From assembly GCA_016722465.1 (NCBI GenBank), contig JADKJC010000013.1, positions 1,116,001 to 1,180,000 of the forward strand: a stretch of DNA of 64,000 bases, in the 5' to 3' direction. This DNA comes from Chitinophagaceae bacterium. Its GTDB lineage: Bacteria; Bacteroidota; Bacteroidia; Chitinophagales; Chitinophagaceae. The translations under genes and the position numbers were made by a program. Position 1 is the stretch's first letter. The number at the start of each line of letters is the position of its first letter. Positions 9,442 through 18,995 of this stretch are shown piece after piece. The notes under the pieces are model-generated. The model saw nothing but the letters and a program-made list of their open reading frames with translations. It had not been told where the DNA came from and did no database searches.

Positions 9442-10671
9442 TCACAAACAACTGTTCTTACTCAACACTGCACTTACCCGGGAAATGATTTCGATACATG
9501 CCCTGGTATTGTGGTAAGGACATTTCCAGATACCTGCCTTATCCTGCCCCTTCATAACAGTTCCATCAGCGGCTCTTCCCCAATACCATTCTCCATACTG
9601 ATGATCCCTGATAAATTCTTTTGTGTAATTCCACGATTGAAGAGACTGGTTAAGAAAATTTACATCGCCAGATATTTGCCATGCATTAAAAAAACCAACC
9701 ATTGCTTCAGCCTGTACCCACGAATGCTTCTCTTTAATGAAATGATCCCGACCTGGTTCATATTCATAAAAAAGCCCTCCGTCTTTATCCACCCCTTCCG
9801 CTGCCGCAACTGCAATCTTCACAGCAATATTTTTGCATGCTGCTATTAAATGCCCATCCCCGGTTGCTTCTGCTGCTTCTAACAATAACCAGGATGCTTC
9901 AATATCATGACCGTAAGAAATTGTGCCGGATTTCACATTCCACCATTCATCAAAAAACAACATGAGATGATGGCTCCTGCTATCAATAATATATTCAATA
10001 AAATTCTTTATAAGCAGAATAATTTTTCCCTTTAAAGAATCATCGGGCCATATTTTATACAATGCAGTATAAGCCTCTAAAATATGAAGATGCGTATTCA
10101 TTGTCTTTTTTTCGTTGGCATCTTTTGCACTCAACCTGATATCATCCATCTCTTTCCAGTCCCTTGTAAATGCGTCAAGGTATCCGGTACATTCTTCATC
10201 AAAACTAAATTGTTCAATTACCCGGTACAGTTCTATCGCTGTGTTTTTTGCCAATTCATCGTTGCTAGCCTGGTGATAAGCACTGCATCCATAAATAGTA
10301 AATGCCAGTGCATATACCTGCTTTTTTGTATCCAGCGGTTTACCATTTGCATGCAGTGTCCAATAAACGCCGCCATATTTGCCGTCAATAAAATTTTTAA
10401 TGATGTAATTGCAGGCAACCCTTGCCAGGTGAAGATATTCCTCTCTATTGGCAAGGCTGTAAGCGGCAGAAAATGCCCACAATATCCTGCTGTTCAAAAC
10501 TGAACCTTTGGGCGCACCTGGCTGTATGATATTATTTTCATCAATTCGGCCGGCAAAACATCCATTGATACTATCGAAGGTATTTTTTGCCCAGTAAGCC
10601 AGGATAGCATCTAATTCGGTTGACAATTCGGCCTTGTATTGTATTAACAGTTGGCGGGTTTGTTGTTCCAT
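9442..10671 (-). CDS. Cellobiose/mannobiose 2-epimerase (AGE family)
   Basis: This is a 409-residue cytoplasmic protein without a signal peptide, the usual size for AGE-superfamily (alpha/alpha)6-barrel epimerases. Residues expected at the active site are visible: Arg62 in LNSRILWAF, His194 and His196 in NTHLHILEAY, the HDIEAS block (His255, Glu258), Trp318 in HSWVQAE and His387 in PYHNTRA. This pattern matches cellobiose 2-epimerases rather than GlcNAc 2-epimerases. The enzyme converts beta-1,4-mannobiose to 4-O-beta-D-mannosyl-D-glucose. The gene follows the GH130 phosphorylase by 32 bp, and that enzyme uses the epimerised product. The assignment is strong on family and well supported on substrate by context. 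Confidence 0.92.
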   Translation of the reverse strand: MEQQTRQLLIQYKAELSTELDAILAYWAKNTFDSINGCFAGRIDENNIIQPGAPKGSVLNSRILWAFSAAYSLANREEYLHLARVACNYIIKNFIDGKYGGVYWTLHANGKPLDTKKQVYALAFTIYGCSAYHQASNDELAKNTAIELYRVIEQFSFDEECTGYLDAFTRDWKEMDDIRLSAKDANEKKTMNTHLHILEAYTALYKIWPDDSLKGKIILLIKNFIEYIIDSRSHHLMLFFDEWWNVKSGTISYGHDIEASWLLLEAAEATGDGHLIAACKNIAVKIAVAAAEGVDKDGGLFYEYEPGRDHFIKEKHSWVQAEAMVGFFNAWQISGDVNFLNQSLQSWNYTKEFIRDHQYGEWYWGRAADGTVMKGQDKAGIWKCPYHNTRACIEIISRVSAVLSKNSCL

Positions 10672-10703
10672 CCTTAGTGAATGATGAAGAAATATGTTGA
10701 TTA

Positions 10704-11921
10704 TTAAACCTGTTGCTTTAACTGACTATTTATTTCAGCCGCAGTTTTATTGGCTACATCATTTGCAGCTATTATCTTATTGATTGTTCTTACAGATTCA
10801 GCCGAACTGAATCCATCTTCCGGTGTATTCATTACATAATCAATCAACCTGCCAACAGATGATACAGCCACATGCATCCGGGTATCGGATGATGCATAGT
10901 ATATAAATACTTTGCCATCATCATCAACTATCCATCCATTACAAAACACTACATTCGAAACATCACCCACTCTTTCTTCCCCTTCAGGTGCCAGGAAATA
11001 GCCGGCTGGTTTATGTATTACTTTAGTAACATCTTTTAAATCCGTCATAAACATATAAAGCACATAACGAAGTCCTGCTGCAGTATTGCGTACTCCATGG
11101 GCAAGATGCAACCATCCATACTTTGTTTTTAGCGGTACGGGGCCCTGTCCATTTTTCATTTCAGAGATGGTGTGGTAAACCCTTGGCTCAATTACAATCT
11201 CGTTGTCCACAACAGCATGGGTTATGTCTTTTGCCAGAGCAAAGCCTATTCCACCGCCTTTTCCTGCTTCTATAAAGCTATCCTGTGGCCTGGTGTAAAA
11301 AGCGTATTGGCCGTTCACGAACTCAGGGTGCAGTACTACATTCCGTTGTTGTGCAGAAGGTGTTTTCAAATCATCCAGCCTTTCCCAATCCACCAGGTTT
11401 TTGGTACGTGCAATACCACATTGTGCAGTTGCAGATGATTCATCACCAGCTAAAGCTCCTTTATCTTTTCTTTCAGTACAAAAAAGGCCATAGACCCATC
11501 CGTCCTCGTGTTCTGTCAACCGCATGTCATAAATATTGGTATCCGGAATAACTGTCTCCGGCATGTTAACAGGATATTCCCAGAAACTGAAATTATCAAT
11601 TCCATTTTCACTTTCAGCCACCGCAAAAAAACTTTTTCTATCGGCCCCTTCCACCCTTACAACCAGTATATATTTTTTATTAAACTTAATGGCCCCGGCA
11701 TTTAACGTAGCATTGATGCCAAAACGTTCCATCAGGAAAGGGTTTGCCGCTTCGTTAAAATCATATCTCCAGTGCAATGGGGTATGGGCGGCGGTTAGTA
11801 CCGGGTTTTTATACCGGACAAATACACCATTGGTTGCATCTACAGGATTATTGGGTTTTATCAATAGTTGAAACTGTTGTTCTTTTAACAACCGTAGTCT
11901 TTTTTGAAATTCATTTTTCAT
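10704..11921 (-). CDS. GH130 4-O-beta-D-mannosyl-D-glucose phosphorylase
   Basis: The 405-residue cytoplasmic protein is a five-bladed-propeller glycoside phosphorylase of family GH130. Visible family features include the NIYDMR segment, with Asp132 as the likely proton donor, and propeller motifs such as '[12 protein letters not shown]' and '[19 protein letters not shown]'. The length and the Asp position fit the subgroup acting on mannosylglucose, known from Bacteroides fragilis. It phosphorolyses mannosyl-glucose to alpha-mannose-1-phosphate and glucose. It lies 10 bp after the symporter gene and 32 bp before the 2-epimerase, an arrangement diagnostic of the mannobiose epimerase-phosphorylase pathway. 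Confidence 0.93.
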   Translation of the reverse strand: MKNEFQKRLRLLKEQQFQLLIKPNNPVDATNGVFVRYKNPVLTAAHTPLHWRYDFNEAANPFLMERFGINATLNAGAIKFNKKYILVVRVEGADRKSFFAVAESENGIDNFSFWEYPVNMPETVIPDTNIYDMRLTEHEDGWVYGLFCTERKDKGALAGDESSATAQCGIARTKNLVDWERLDDLKTPSAQQRNVVLHPEFVNGQYAFYTRPQDSFIEAGKGGGIGFALAKDITHAVVDNEIVIEPRVYHTISEMKNGQGPVPLKTKYGWLHLAHGVRNTAAGLRYVLYMFMTDLKDVTKVIHKPAGYFLAPEGEERVGDVSNVVFCNGWIVDDDGKVFIYYASSDTRMHVAVSSVGRLIDYVMNTPEDGFSSAESVRTINKIIAANDVANKTAAEINSQLKQQV

Positions 11922-11931
11922 AAATAGTTTT

Positions 11932-13758
11932 TTAATCTTCCAGTTTATTCCACCATGTCCTTTTCAAAATAAGTACAATAACTATGATGGCTGCAATTGT
12001 AATTAACAATGGCTGCTGCATGTTTAAAATAAAATACATTGGCAATAATGTAAAACATAGTTGTCCTATGATACCAATAACCACATTAAACATATCCAGT
12101 TTAAAATTCTTGTTGGCAACAAAAGCTGCATCTGAAGCAATTACCTTTTCATGCACAGGTTTCCAGAAACCCCAGGGGCGCACTGTTTTGTAAAATGAAA
12201 CCAGCACTGCATCTTCGGTTGGAGGGGCAGCATAAGTGCCGATGATACAGCCAACAAGAGATAACAAAAACAATAAAGGCCACCAGTACAATGGCAATCC
12301 TGTTGTTACATAAGGCATTGCCAGCGCTGCAAGAATCCCAACCGCCATTCCCCAGAAGAATCCACTGGCATTAAATCTCCACCAGTACCACTTTAAACAA
12401 TTTGCTGCAACATAACCACCATACAACCCTCCAACAATCCATTGCAAAATCTCATTTACATTATTTGCTAAAAAACCAAAAAACACCCCCAGTACTACAA
12501 CCAGAATCCCAACTGAATAGTTTATGGTAATTATCTTTTTATTACTTGCCGCTGGATTTACATACTTTAAATAGATGTCGTTTGTAATATAGGCCTGGGC
12601 AGCATTTAAAGTACCACTAAACGTTCCCATAAAAGCGCCGAGCAATCCTGTGAGCACAATTCCCAAAACACCAACCGGTAAAAAATTATTGATGGTAGCA
12701 GGCAGTATTCTTTCAAAATCGGTAATGCCATCCGGGCCTTTCAAATAGAGTTGGTTATAATACAATACTGCCAGCACTGTAAGCCCGGTAATCATTGAAT
12801 AGCGGATGGGCAATAAAACAATACTCACAAAGCCTGTCATTTTACTTGCTTCTTTAGGACTACGGGTACTCAATACTTTTTGCATATCATAATTGGGTGC
12901 CGGACCGGCCAGTGATGCAAATACGCCTTTTAATAACATCATCATAAAAAACAATCCAAACAGGCTAAAACCATCGTCCGCTATTTTCTTATTGGCATCT
13001 GCAGCAATCTTACTCCAGTCAATATCCAGCTTCCATTCAAAAAAAGGATTACTCCATCCTTCGGGCACAATTAGTGCATGTCCCTTTAAATGCTGCATGG
13101 CTATTACGCCAATGGCAATACAGCCAATTGTCATAATCATATATTTGATTACATCGCCTAAAACGATGCTGTGCATTCCACCCAGTATAGAATAAAACAT
13201 GGCAAACAGCGTAAATATGATACCATAAAAATGGGGCACATATTTCGGAGACACATCAAATGGTACATACCCTTTTATCACGTCCCATGGAATGACTATT
13301 TCCATAAATTTTCCCAGGCCAACAAAGCCATAAGCGAGGAAGCCAAGACAACCAATCAATGCAAAAGCAATTACAATAATATGAGAGCCTTTTACGCCGG
13401 GGCCTTTTGTTCCAAACCTTGTCAATAACCACTCAGCACCTGTATTGGCATTACTGCGCCGCAGCCATTTACTCAGGAACATCATCATAAACACCTGGTT
13501 GAAAACAGGCCACAGCCACGGTATCCAGATGCTTTTTAATCCATATACAAAACAAAGTGCCACCATCCACATGGTACCACTGATGTCAAACATATCGGAG
13601 GCATCGCTGAGGCCCAGCATATACCAGGGAAGTGTTTTGCCACCCATGAGGTAACTCTCCTTATTTTGCTTTGCTTTTTTACGCATCCAAAAACCAATCA
13701 GTATCATCGTGGCCAGGTAACAAAGTAAAATGAGTATATCTATTAGCTGCAATTTCAT
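11932..13758 (-). CDS. Sodium:solute symporter (SSS family), probable mannobiose importer
   Basis: A 608-residue polytopic inner-membrane protein with about 13-14 hydrophobic segments, starting with '[20 protein letters not shown]' and including SSS-type motifs such as '[16 protein letters not shown]' and '[18 protein letters not shown]'. It is in the sodium:solute symporter family, which moves sugars or other solutes into the cell with Na+. Encoded between GH26 and the GH130 phosphorylase, it probably carries mannobiose or short manno-oligosaccharides across the inner membrane. Substrate is inferred from position only. Confidence 0.9.
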   Translation of the reverse strand: MKLQLIDILILLCYLATMILIGFWMRKKAKQNKESYLMGGKTLPWYMLGLSDASDMFDISGTMWMVALCFVYGLKSIWIPWLWPVFNQVFMMMFLSKWLRRSNANTGAEWLLTRFGTKGPGVKGSHIIVIAFALIGCLGFLAYGFVGLGKFMEIVIPWDVIKGYVPFDVSPKYVPHFYGIIFTLFAMFYSILGGMHSIVLGDVIKYMIMTIGCIAIGVIAMQHLKGHALIVPEGWSNPFFEWKLDIDWSKIAADANKKIADDGFSLFGLFFMMMLLKGVFASLAGPAPNYDMQKVLSTRSPKEASKMTGFVSIVLLPIRYSMITGLTVLAVLYYNQLYLKGPDGITDFERILPATINNFLPVGVLGIVLTGLLGAFMGTFSGTLNAAQAYITNDIYLKYVNPAASNKKIITINYSVGILVVVLGVFFGFLANNVNEILQWIVGGLYGGYVAANCLKWYWWRFNASGFFWGMAVGILAALAMPYVTTGLPLYWWPLLFLLSLVGCIIGTYAAPPTEDAVLVSFYKTVRPWGFWKPVHEKVIASDAAFVANKNFKLDMFNVVIGIIGQLCFTLLPMYFILNMQQPLLITIAAIIVIVLILKRTWWNKLED

Positions 13759-13855
13759 ATTTGGCTGGCAGGTTTTATTTTAAAACAATATGTTGCTGTT
13801 TTGAGTGCATAAAAAACTGTTTATAGTAATATACCGGAAGTAGTACAGGATTACA

Positions 13856-14992
13856 TCATTGATATAAATCAAGCTGCCTTGTTCTTTTTCCAAAATATAT
13901 TTTTTTATTACTGCTGAATTTGAAAAAATCAGCAGCTGATTGCTGCCCTTTAAAAGGAACATAATACTCCACCTCATCTTTTGACTTTCTCCCGGCATTT
14001 CGCCAGGCTAAAACATAGGCTATTGAATGCTTCTCAATCGACTTCAGGAACACTGCTGTCCACCAGGTGCTGTCTGGCACCATACTATAGCCAACCTCTG
14101 TGAGTGCCGGTATTTTCCTTTTCTCTTTTGCAATGGTTGTTAAGATGGTCAGACTTCTGTCCATCTCCGCAATAAATTTTTCGTTTGGCAACACATCCCC
14201 TTTCTGATAAATATCAAATCCCATAATATCTACCCACTCATTGCCGGGATACCTTTGCAGGTACTCCGTTTCATTTAAAAATCTGTCAGTATTAAAAGCA
14301 TATAAAAGATGATGAATATTTTTTGTATCTCTCAGGTAACCAACGGTGTATTTCCACAACTGAACCAGCTCAGCAGCTGTGCAATTTTTTCCTCCCCACC
14401 AAAACCAGCTTCCATTTAACTCATGAAAAGGCCGGAAGATAACAGGAACGTATGTTCCATTTTTTGTTTTGAGGCTGTTAAAAAAAACAGCCACTTTATC
14501 AAGCCAGCTGTTATACAACTCATTCTTTTCTCCCCCCGGCAAAATAGCAGGCACCGTATTGGCTGGCGAAACATCCCAGGCGGATTTGCCGGTAAGAGGA
14601 TTATTGAGATGCCAGCTGATGGTAATCACGGCTCCGCTGTTATAGCCCTTAATGATGTAAGACCGCATCTTATCAAAAGGAACACCGTCTAAATTTGCTG
14701 GCGCATCAATTTCCAACCGGCCCAGTTCCCACCCATAAATTCCCGGATAATGGCCTGTTACTTCTTTTACATCACTTCTGCCGGGTTTATATTTCCAGTT
14801 TACGCCATATGCCAAATCATCCTGGTGGCCAAAAAGAGTCCCCTTTTTCAAAAGCAATTGCAAATTTTTATAAAGCGCTTTGGTTTCTTTGGTTGCCTTA
14901 CCATCGGTGGGCTGCGCCAAAATACTGCTGCAAAGAATACAACTAACCGCAACAAGCAGAGAGCGAAAAATTTTTATTATAGACATGGTCAT
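13856..14992 (-). CDS. GH26 endo-beta-1,4-mannanase (secreted)
   Basis: The 378-residue protein starts with a signal peptide ending around SSILAQ, so it is exported; there is no clear lipobox. The GH26 signature is complete: FRPFHELNGSWFWWG with acid/base Glu191, and PALTEVGYS with nucleophile Glu299, plus the conserved N-terminal 'GTLFGHQDDLAYG' block seen in family mannanases. It cleaves beta-mannan backbones, probably to mannobiose. It is the first gene of the minus-strand cluster, divergent from the AraC-type regulator. An alternative start two codons downstream (14986) is equally good. Family assignment is very secure. Confidence 0.95.
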   Translation of the reverse strand: MTMSIIKIFRSLLVAVSCILCSSILAQPTDGKATKETKALYKNLQLLLKKGTLFGHQDDLAYGVNWKYKPGRSDVKEVTGHYPGIYGWELGRLEIDAPANLDGVPFDKMRSYIIKGYNSGAVITISWHLNNPLTGKSAWDVSPANTVPAILPGGEKNELYNSWLDKVAVFFNSLKTKNGTYVPVIFRPFHELNGSWFWWGGKNCTAAELVQLWKYTVGYLRDTKNIHHLLYAFNTDRFLNETEYLQRYPGNEWVDIMGFDIYQKGDVLPNEKFIAEMDRSLTILTTIAKEKRKIPALTEVGYSMVPDSTWWTAVFLKSIEKHSIAYVLAWRNAGRKSKDEVEYYVPFKGQQSAADFFKFSSNKKIYFGKRTRQLDLYQ

Positions 14993-15106
14993 ATGCGGCT
15001 GCCTTTGCAGTTATTTAATAAACAAAATTAAGGACATCAATTTTCCCAACACTAATACTTTATTATCCTTTGATTGATTTATTCGTATTCATAATTGCAG
15101 ATTTTA

Positions 15107-15114
15107 TATTTTTG
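15107..15114 (+). promoter_or_regulatory. Candidate -7 promoter element for the AraC-type gene
   Basis: TATTTTTG fits the Bacteroidota -7 consensus TAnnTTTG and lies between the divergent GH26 and araC-type genes, 132 bp before the latter. No well-spaced -33 TTTG was found, and the region is AT-rich, so this may be chance. Confidence 0.25.
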
Positions 15115-15246
15115 CGTCAAATTTATAGTGTATAAAATGACAATCAGGAATAGCACCCCCCTGTGCGGCACTGATACTATTTTAATCAAACTATAGAGAA
15201 TGTTATGACATTTTTTCAATTTAACCGCTTCTAATAAATAAAAAAA

Positions 15247-16125
15247 ATGAATAAAAGTATAGTACGGGAAATTACCCCTTTAACACAAAATGACTGCTTT
15301 ACCATTTTTTCAAGAGTAAAAAAGGAATTCAATTTTCCCTTGCACTATCATGATGAGTATGAATTGAATTTAATCATTAATGCAAAAGGTGCAAGGAGAA
15401 TTGTAGGAGATCATATTGACCAGATCGATGATCTTGAACTGGTATTGGTAGGCCCCAATTTATCACACGCCTGGTGTACCCATAACTGCAAAAGTGGCGA
15501 CATCAAAGAAGTAACCATCCAATGGCACAAAGATCTTTTTGACGATAAATTCCTGAGAAGAAACCAGCTCAGTTTTATCAGGAAAATGTTTGAAATATCA
15601 TCCAAAGGAATACTCTTTTCAAAGGAGGCGATCAAAAGTATCTATCCGAGGATTGAAACCCTGAATCAAAAAAGTGGCTTTGATTCAGTAATGGCATTGA
15701 TCAATATTTTACACGACCTCTCCATCAGCAGAAATTTAAGAACGCTGTCTGAAACAGGTTTTAACACTGACTTACCAACCAACTACAACAGCAGGCGAAG
15801 TGAGAAAGCTTATGAGTACATGAATAAAAATTAAGACAAGCCGATTGCCCTTAGTGATTTATCAAAGCTGGTGAATATGACAGAAGTGTCGTTTAGCAGG
15901 TTTATAAAAAAACGAACCGGCATCTCGTTCATTGACAGCCTGAATGAAATTCGCCTTGGCCATGCAAGCAGGATTTTGATTGACACCACCAATTCGATTG
16001 CAGAAGTCTCCTACAGCTGTGGCTTTAACAACATCTCAAATTTTAACCGGTTGTTCAAAAAGAAAAAAGGGTGCACGCCAAAAGAATTCAGGGAAAACTT
16101 TGCCGGTACCAGAACATTTATTTGA
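15247..16125 (+). pseudogene. AraC-family transcriptional regulator interrupted by an in-frame stop
   Basis: Reading one frame from 15247 to 16125 gives a 292-codon AraC-type regulator with a single internal TAA at 15832-15834. The N-terminal part has a cupin ligand-binding domain (FPLHYHDEYELNLI, GPNLSHAW). The part after the stop is a complete AraC C-terminal domain with two helix-turn-helices (LSKLVNMTEVSFSRFIKK, IAEVSYSCGFNNISNFNRLF). The stop falls exactly where homologues have '...YMxxNFDKPIxL', so the two halves were one protein. It lies divergent from GH26 and is the natural local regulator of the mannan locus. A real nonsense mutation would separate ligand sensing from DNA binding. 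A base-call error is the alternative. Confidence 0.85.
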
Positions 16126-16385
16126 TCTGCGAATAATAAAACTACATTACTAAAAAAAGCAATTACAAATTATACCTTAGTCAATACCAAAGGTATCTTT
16201 TCCAATAAAGGCAAATTCGATTGCACCCATGCTGCTGACAGATCAAAAAAACATTTGCTCAAGTATCAATTGGAAGCAGTAAGAAAACAGAAAAAACATA
16301 AAAGCCCTGATCAGAAATGTGGCTTCCCCCTGGTTTTCCTTAAATTATTTTAATTAAAGAGAATTAGTTTAAATTGTCGTAAAAA

Positions 16386-17084
16386 ATGACTCTGCAAAAA
16401 ACAGCAATCGTTACGGGTGCATCCGGCAATCTTGGCTATGCCGTTGTACAAAAACTGGCTACCGAAGGATACAAGGTAATTGGCACCGTTGAACCCAACG
16501 ATCCTGCACCGTTTGAATTGCCCGAAAGTCAATTTGAAAAGCAGGTAGTTGACCTGTCGAATGAATCCGATTCACTAAAGTTTATAACTGCTGTGATTGT
16601 GAAGTATGGAAAGATAGATGCAGCGATACTGACTGTAGGTGGTTTTGCAATGGGTAAGATAGCCGATACCACTTCAACTGATATTGCCCATCAATACAAA
16701 CTGAATTTTGAAACTGCTTACAATGTAGCACGACCGGTATTTGTGCAGATGTTGCAACAAAACAGCGGCAGGATATTTTTAATTGGATCAAAGCCCGGAT
16801 TGAGTGCCGGCAACAGCAAGGGCATGATTGCATACAGCCTGGGTAAATCACTCATCTTCAGGCTTGCAGAACTGATGAATGAAGAAGCAATGGGCCATAA
16901 TGTGGTAACCAATGTAGTAGTGCCCGGCACCATCGATACGCCGCAAAACCGAAAATCCATGCCCGATGCAGATTTCAGCAAATGGGTAAAGCCGGAAACC
17001 ATTGCCTCTATTATACATCATTACTGCACCGATGAAGCTGGGGCTTTAAGAGAGCCGGTTATTAAGGTTTATGGGAACGCATAA
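16386..17084 (+). CDS. SDR-family NAD(P)-dependent oxidoreductase
   Basis: A 232-residue classical short-chain dehydrogenase. The Rossmann motif TGASGNLG is at residues 10-17, and the catalytic residues are Ser135 (FLIGSKPG), Tyr150 and Lys154 (YSLGK). The C-terminal 'VVPGTIDTPQNR' block is typical of the family. Length is normal and no signal peptide is present, so it is cytoplasmic. It is a stand-alone gene 260 bp after the regulator remnant and 163 bp before a small exported protein. Substrate cannot be told from sequence. Confidence 0.9.
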   Translation: MTLQKTAIVTGASGNLGYAVVQKLATEGYKVIGTVEPNDPAPFELPESQFEKQVVDLSNESDSLKFITAVIVKYGKIDAAILTVGGFAMGKIADTTSTDIAHQYKLNFETAYNVARPVFVQMLQQNSGRIFLIGSKPGLSAGNSKGMIAYSLGKSLIFRLAELMNEEAMGHNVVTNVVVPGTIDTPQNRKSMPDADFSKWVKPETIASIIHHYCTDEAGALREPVIKVYGNA

Positions 17085-17247
17085 ATCATCACTGGTGCAA
17101 TCCATCAAATAAAATGATGCATTTTGGCAATTCATCCGCAGCATCGTTTCTGCAGTTCACCCCGGAATAGCTGCAGTTCATCCCCTCTGCCATTTTAATC
17201 CCGCCTGTTGCAGCTTAGTTTAGCATCCTGATTAAAAACGCAGGAAT

Positions 17248-17472
17248 ATGAACAGCAAATTACTTCCTTCATTGATTGTTGTTGTACTGTCAATATACAT
17301 ATTGCAGAACAACTTTATGGGAAACAACAAAGCCGGAAAAAACAACCAACACAACACCCAGCATACAACCGCTTGCCCATCTGCTGCGCCTCCTATCAAA
17401 GAGGATAATGCCAGCGGCCCCGTAAAAGAAGCCATGAGCAGTTACCCAAGCATCATGTACCTGGATATGTAA
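17248..17472 (+). CDS. Small membrane-anchored or secreted hypothetical protein
   Basis: A 74-residue protein with an N-terminal hydrophobic segment (about 5-22, LLPSLIVVVLSIYIL) followed by a polar His/Asn/Thr-rich tail. The start is preceded by AGGA a few bases upstream. It is followed 28 bp later by a small lipoprotein gene in the same direction. I recognise no family; function is unknown. The even, non-repetitive tail and operon-like spacing support it as a real gene. Confidence 0.5.
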   Translation: MNSKLLPSLIVVVLSIYILQNNFMGNNKAGKNNQHNTQHTTACPSAAPPIKEDNASGPVKEAMSSYPSIMYLDM

Positions 17473-17500
17473 AAGACATACCGATATTAAAAACAACATC

Positions 17501-17995
17501 ATGAATAAATTGATCATTCTCACACTTAGCCTCCTATCCCTTTACAGTTGTGAGCAAGCGGCCAACAAGCTCAACAGTATTTCCACCAGGCACGCTTTTA
17601 AAACAACTATTCCAGCGGAGCTGATTACTGCTGATAATTTTTACTGGAAAGCTGCTGCTGCAACAGATACAACAGCCATTGTGAAAGCAAAATTTGAAAC
17701 AGATGGAACCTTTCAATTCTTTTACAATAAAACTATCATCAAGGGAACGGTGGAATTTAGGAGGAATAATGCAGGAAAAAACATCCTCATCACCCATGCA
17801 ACAAGCAGCATCAATGACAGGAAGAAGCAACCTGGAAAAGAAGAACTAACCAACACCTATCTGTGGGAAAGAATCAGTTTCCCCGGCATCCCTTCAGAAG
17901 ATTTTTTGCTCCTCGTTAACCTGGAAGCATACCCGGAAGCCAGCATGGGCAGCATCAATAAAAACAGGGTTGCCAAATTCCACGTGAGGCAATAA
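17501..17995 (+). CDS. Small hypothetical lipoprotein
   Basis: A 164-residue protein with a signal peptide and lipobox at Cys17 (LSLYSCEQ). The mature part has alternating hydrophobic strands (KFETDGTFQFFYN, IIKGTVEFRR, NILITHATS), suggesting a small beta-rich domain. It lies 28 bp after a small membrane protein and is followed 25 bp later by a strong rho-independent terminator, so the two genes probably form a unit ending there. No family recognised. Confidence 0.75.
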   Translation: MNKLIILTLSLLSLYSCEQAANKLNSISTRHAFKTTIPAELITADNFYWKAAAATDTTAIVKAKFETDGTFQFFYNKTIIKGTVEFRRNNAGKNILITHATSSINDRKKQPGKEELTNTYLWERISFPGIPSEDFLLLVNLEAYPEASMGSINKNRVAKFHVRQ

Positions 17996-18020
17996 AAGGA
18001 AGTTGATTAAAGGATGATGG

Positions 18021-18049
18021 ATGCCGGCTTAAGCCGGCATTTTTTTTTT
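18021..18049 (+). terminator. Rho-independent terminator
   Basis: A perfect GC-rich hairpin (ATGCCGGCTT/AAGCCGGCAT) followed by nine T, 25 bp after the small lipoprotein gene. It ends the 17248-17995 transcription unit. Confidence 0.9.
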
Positions 18050-18193
18050 GCGTATACCCGTTTCATTTCACATAATTTTTGTTCAACAGTACCGGCACTT
18101 CATGCAATCATTCTTACAGTTCATTCATAAACGCATTGCCTGCCGGTGATTTCAAAAATATCTTGCACCCGGTTTCAACATAAAAGTATAGCA

Positions 18194-18373
18194 ATGAAAA
18201 AATCACTCCAGGCCGCAGCACTGATCATACTTGCAACTTCAGCAGTGGTTGCTGCGGCCTCCTCCCGCCACAGCAGGGCAAACAAATATTACCCAAACGA
18301 ATGGGAAAGCAGTTATCGCAGTGCGGTTCCTGATTCATTCTTTATCAATTATTCAAAATCAATCAATAAATAA
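18194..18373 (+). CDS. Very small secreted hypothetical protein
   Basis: The ATG at 18194 gives 59 residues: a signal peptide (MKKSLQAAALIILATSAVVA) and a short mature part containing SSRHSRANKYYPNEWES. An upstream start at 18146 would add 16 residues without a better signal. It ends 12 bp before the cytochrome c gene and is probably co-transcribed with it. Function unknown. It may be an accessory or anchoring peptide, but that is only positional. Confidence 0.55.
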   Translation: MKKSLQAAALIILATSAVVAAASSRHSRANKYYPNEWESSYRSAVPDSFFINYSKSINK

Positions 18374-18385
18374 AACTTGTCAATC

Positions 18386-18976
18386 ATGCGTAAATCAATT
18401 TTCATTTTGTCAGCCATCAGCATTGTTATTGCAGCTGTAGTGGTATGCAGCAGCAAAGCAGGCAATACCGGCAATGCAAAATCCGCACTATCTCCCGACT
18501 CCGCTTCATTGGTAAAACGTGGAGAATATTTAGTAAACTCCGTAGGCTGTGATGACTGCCACTCTCCCAAGCGGATGGGCGCACAGGGGCCTGAGTTAAT
18601 TCCAGAACTCAGGTTATCCGGTTTTCCGCATGATGGTAAGCTGCCTCCTATGGATACCAATGTAATAAAAAATGGATGGGCCTTATTATCGCCAGATCTT
18701 ACCAGTGCGGCGGGTGCCTGGGGGCAGTCATTTGCAGCCAATATCACCAGCGATGCAACCGGCATAGGCAACTGGACAGAGCAGAATTTTTTAACTGCCA
18801 TCCGCCATGGAAAATTAAAAGGATTGGAAAATTCAAGAACCCTGTTGCCACCTATGCCATGGTTTGTGTACAAGAACATGACAGATGATGACCTTCGTTC
18901 CATCTTCTATTATTTAAAAACCACCAGGCCTGTAAAGAATATAGTACCCGGCCCAAAAGCGCCAGGCGAATTATAA
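18386..18976 (+). CDS. Exported c-type cytochrome, monohaem
   Basis: From the ATG at 18386 the protein has 196 residues. A TTG nine bases upstream is in frame but weaker. An N-terminal hydrophobic segment exports it, and Cys21 (VVVCSSK) could make it a lipoprotein. One haem-binding motif is present, CDDCH at residues 55-59. Candidate axial Met residues lie in the later Met/Pro-rich segments (KLPPMDTN, LLPPMPWF). The layout matches small cytochrome c subunits that pass electrons from periplasmic dehydrogenases. A flavin-type oxidoreductase gene starts 19 bp downstream. The redox partner is not identifiable. Confidence 0.85.
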   Translation: MRKSIFILSAISIVIAAVVVCSSKAGNTGNAKSALSPDSASLVKRGEYLVNSVGCDDCHSPKRMGAQGPELIPELRLSGFPHDGKLPPMDTNVIKNGWALLSPDLTSAAGAWGQSFAANITSDATGIGNWTEQNFLTAIRHGKLKGLENSRTLLPPMPWFVYKNMTDDDLRSIFYYLKTTRPVKNIVPGPKAPGEL

Positions 18977-18995
18977 TCACACAAAGTCGACAACA

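Noticed and set aside
15871-16125. Independent short AraC-type protein starting at a GTG
   Set aside because: It is in the same frame as the upstream cupin-domain half, and the bases before the GTG already code the conserved start of the HTH domain, so it is the second half of one interrupted gene.
18349-18903. 184-codon minus-strand frame opposite the cytochrome gene
   Set aside because: The plus strand carries a clear haem motif, signal segment and operon spacing; the antisense product matches nothing.
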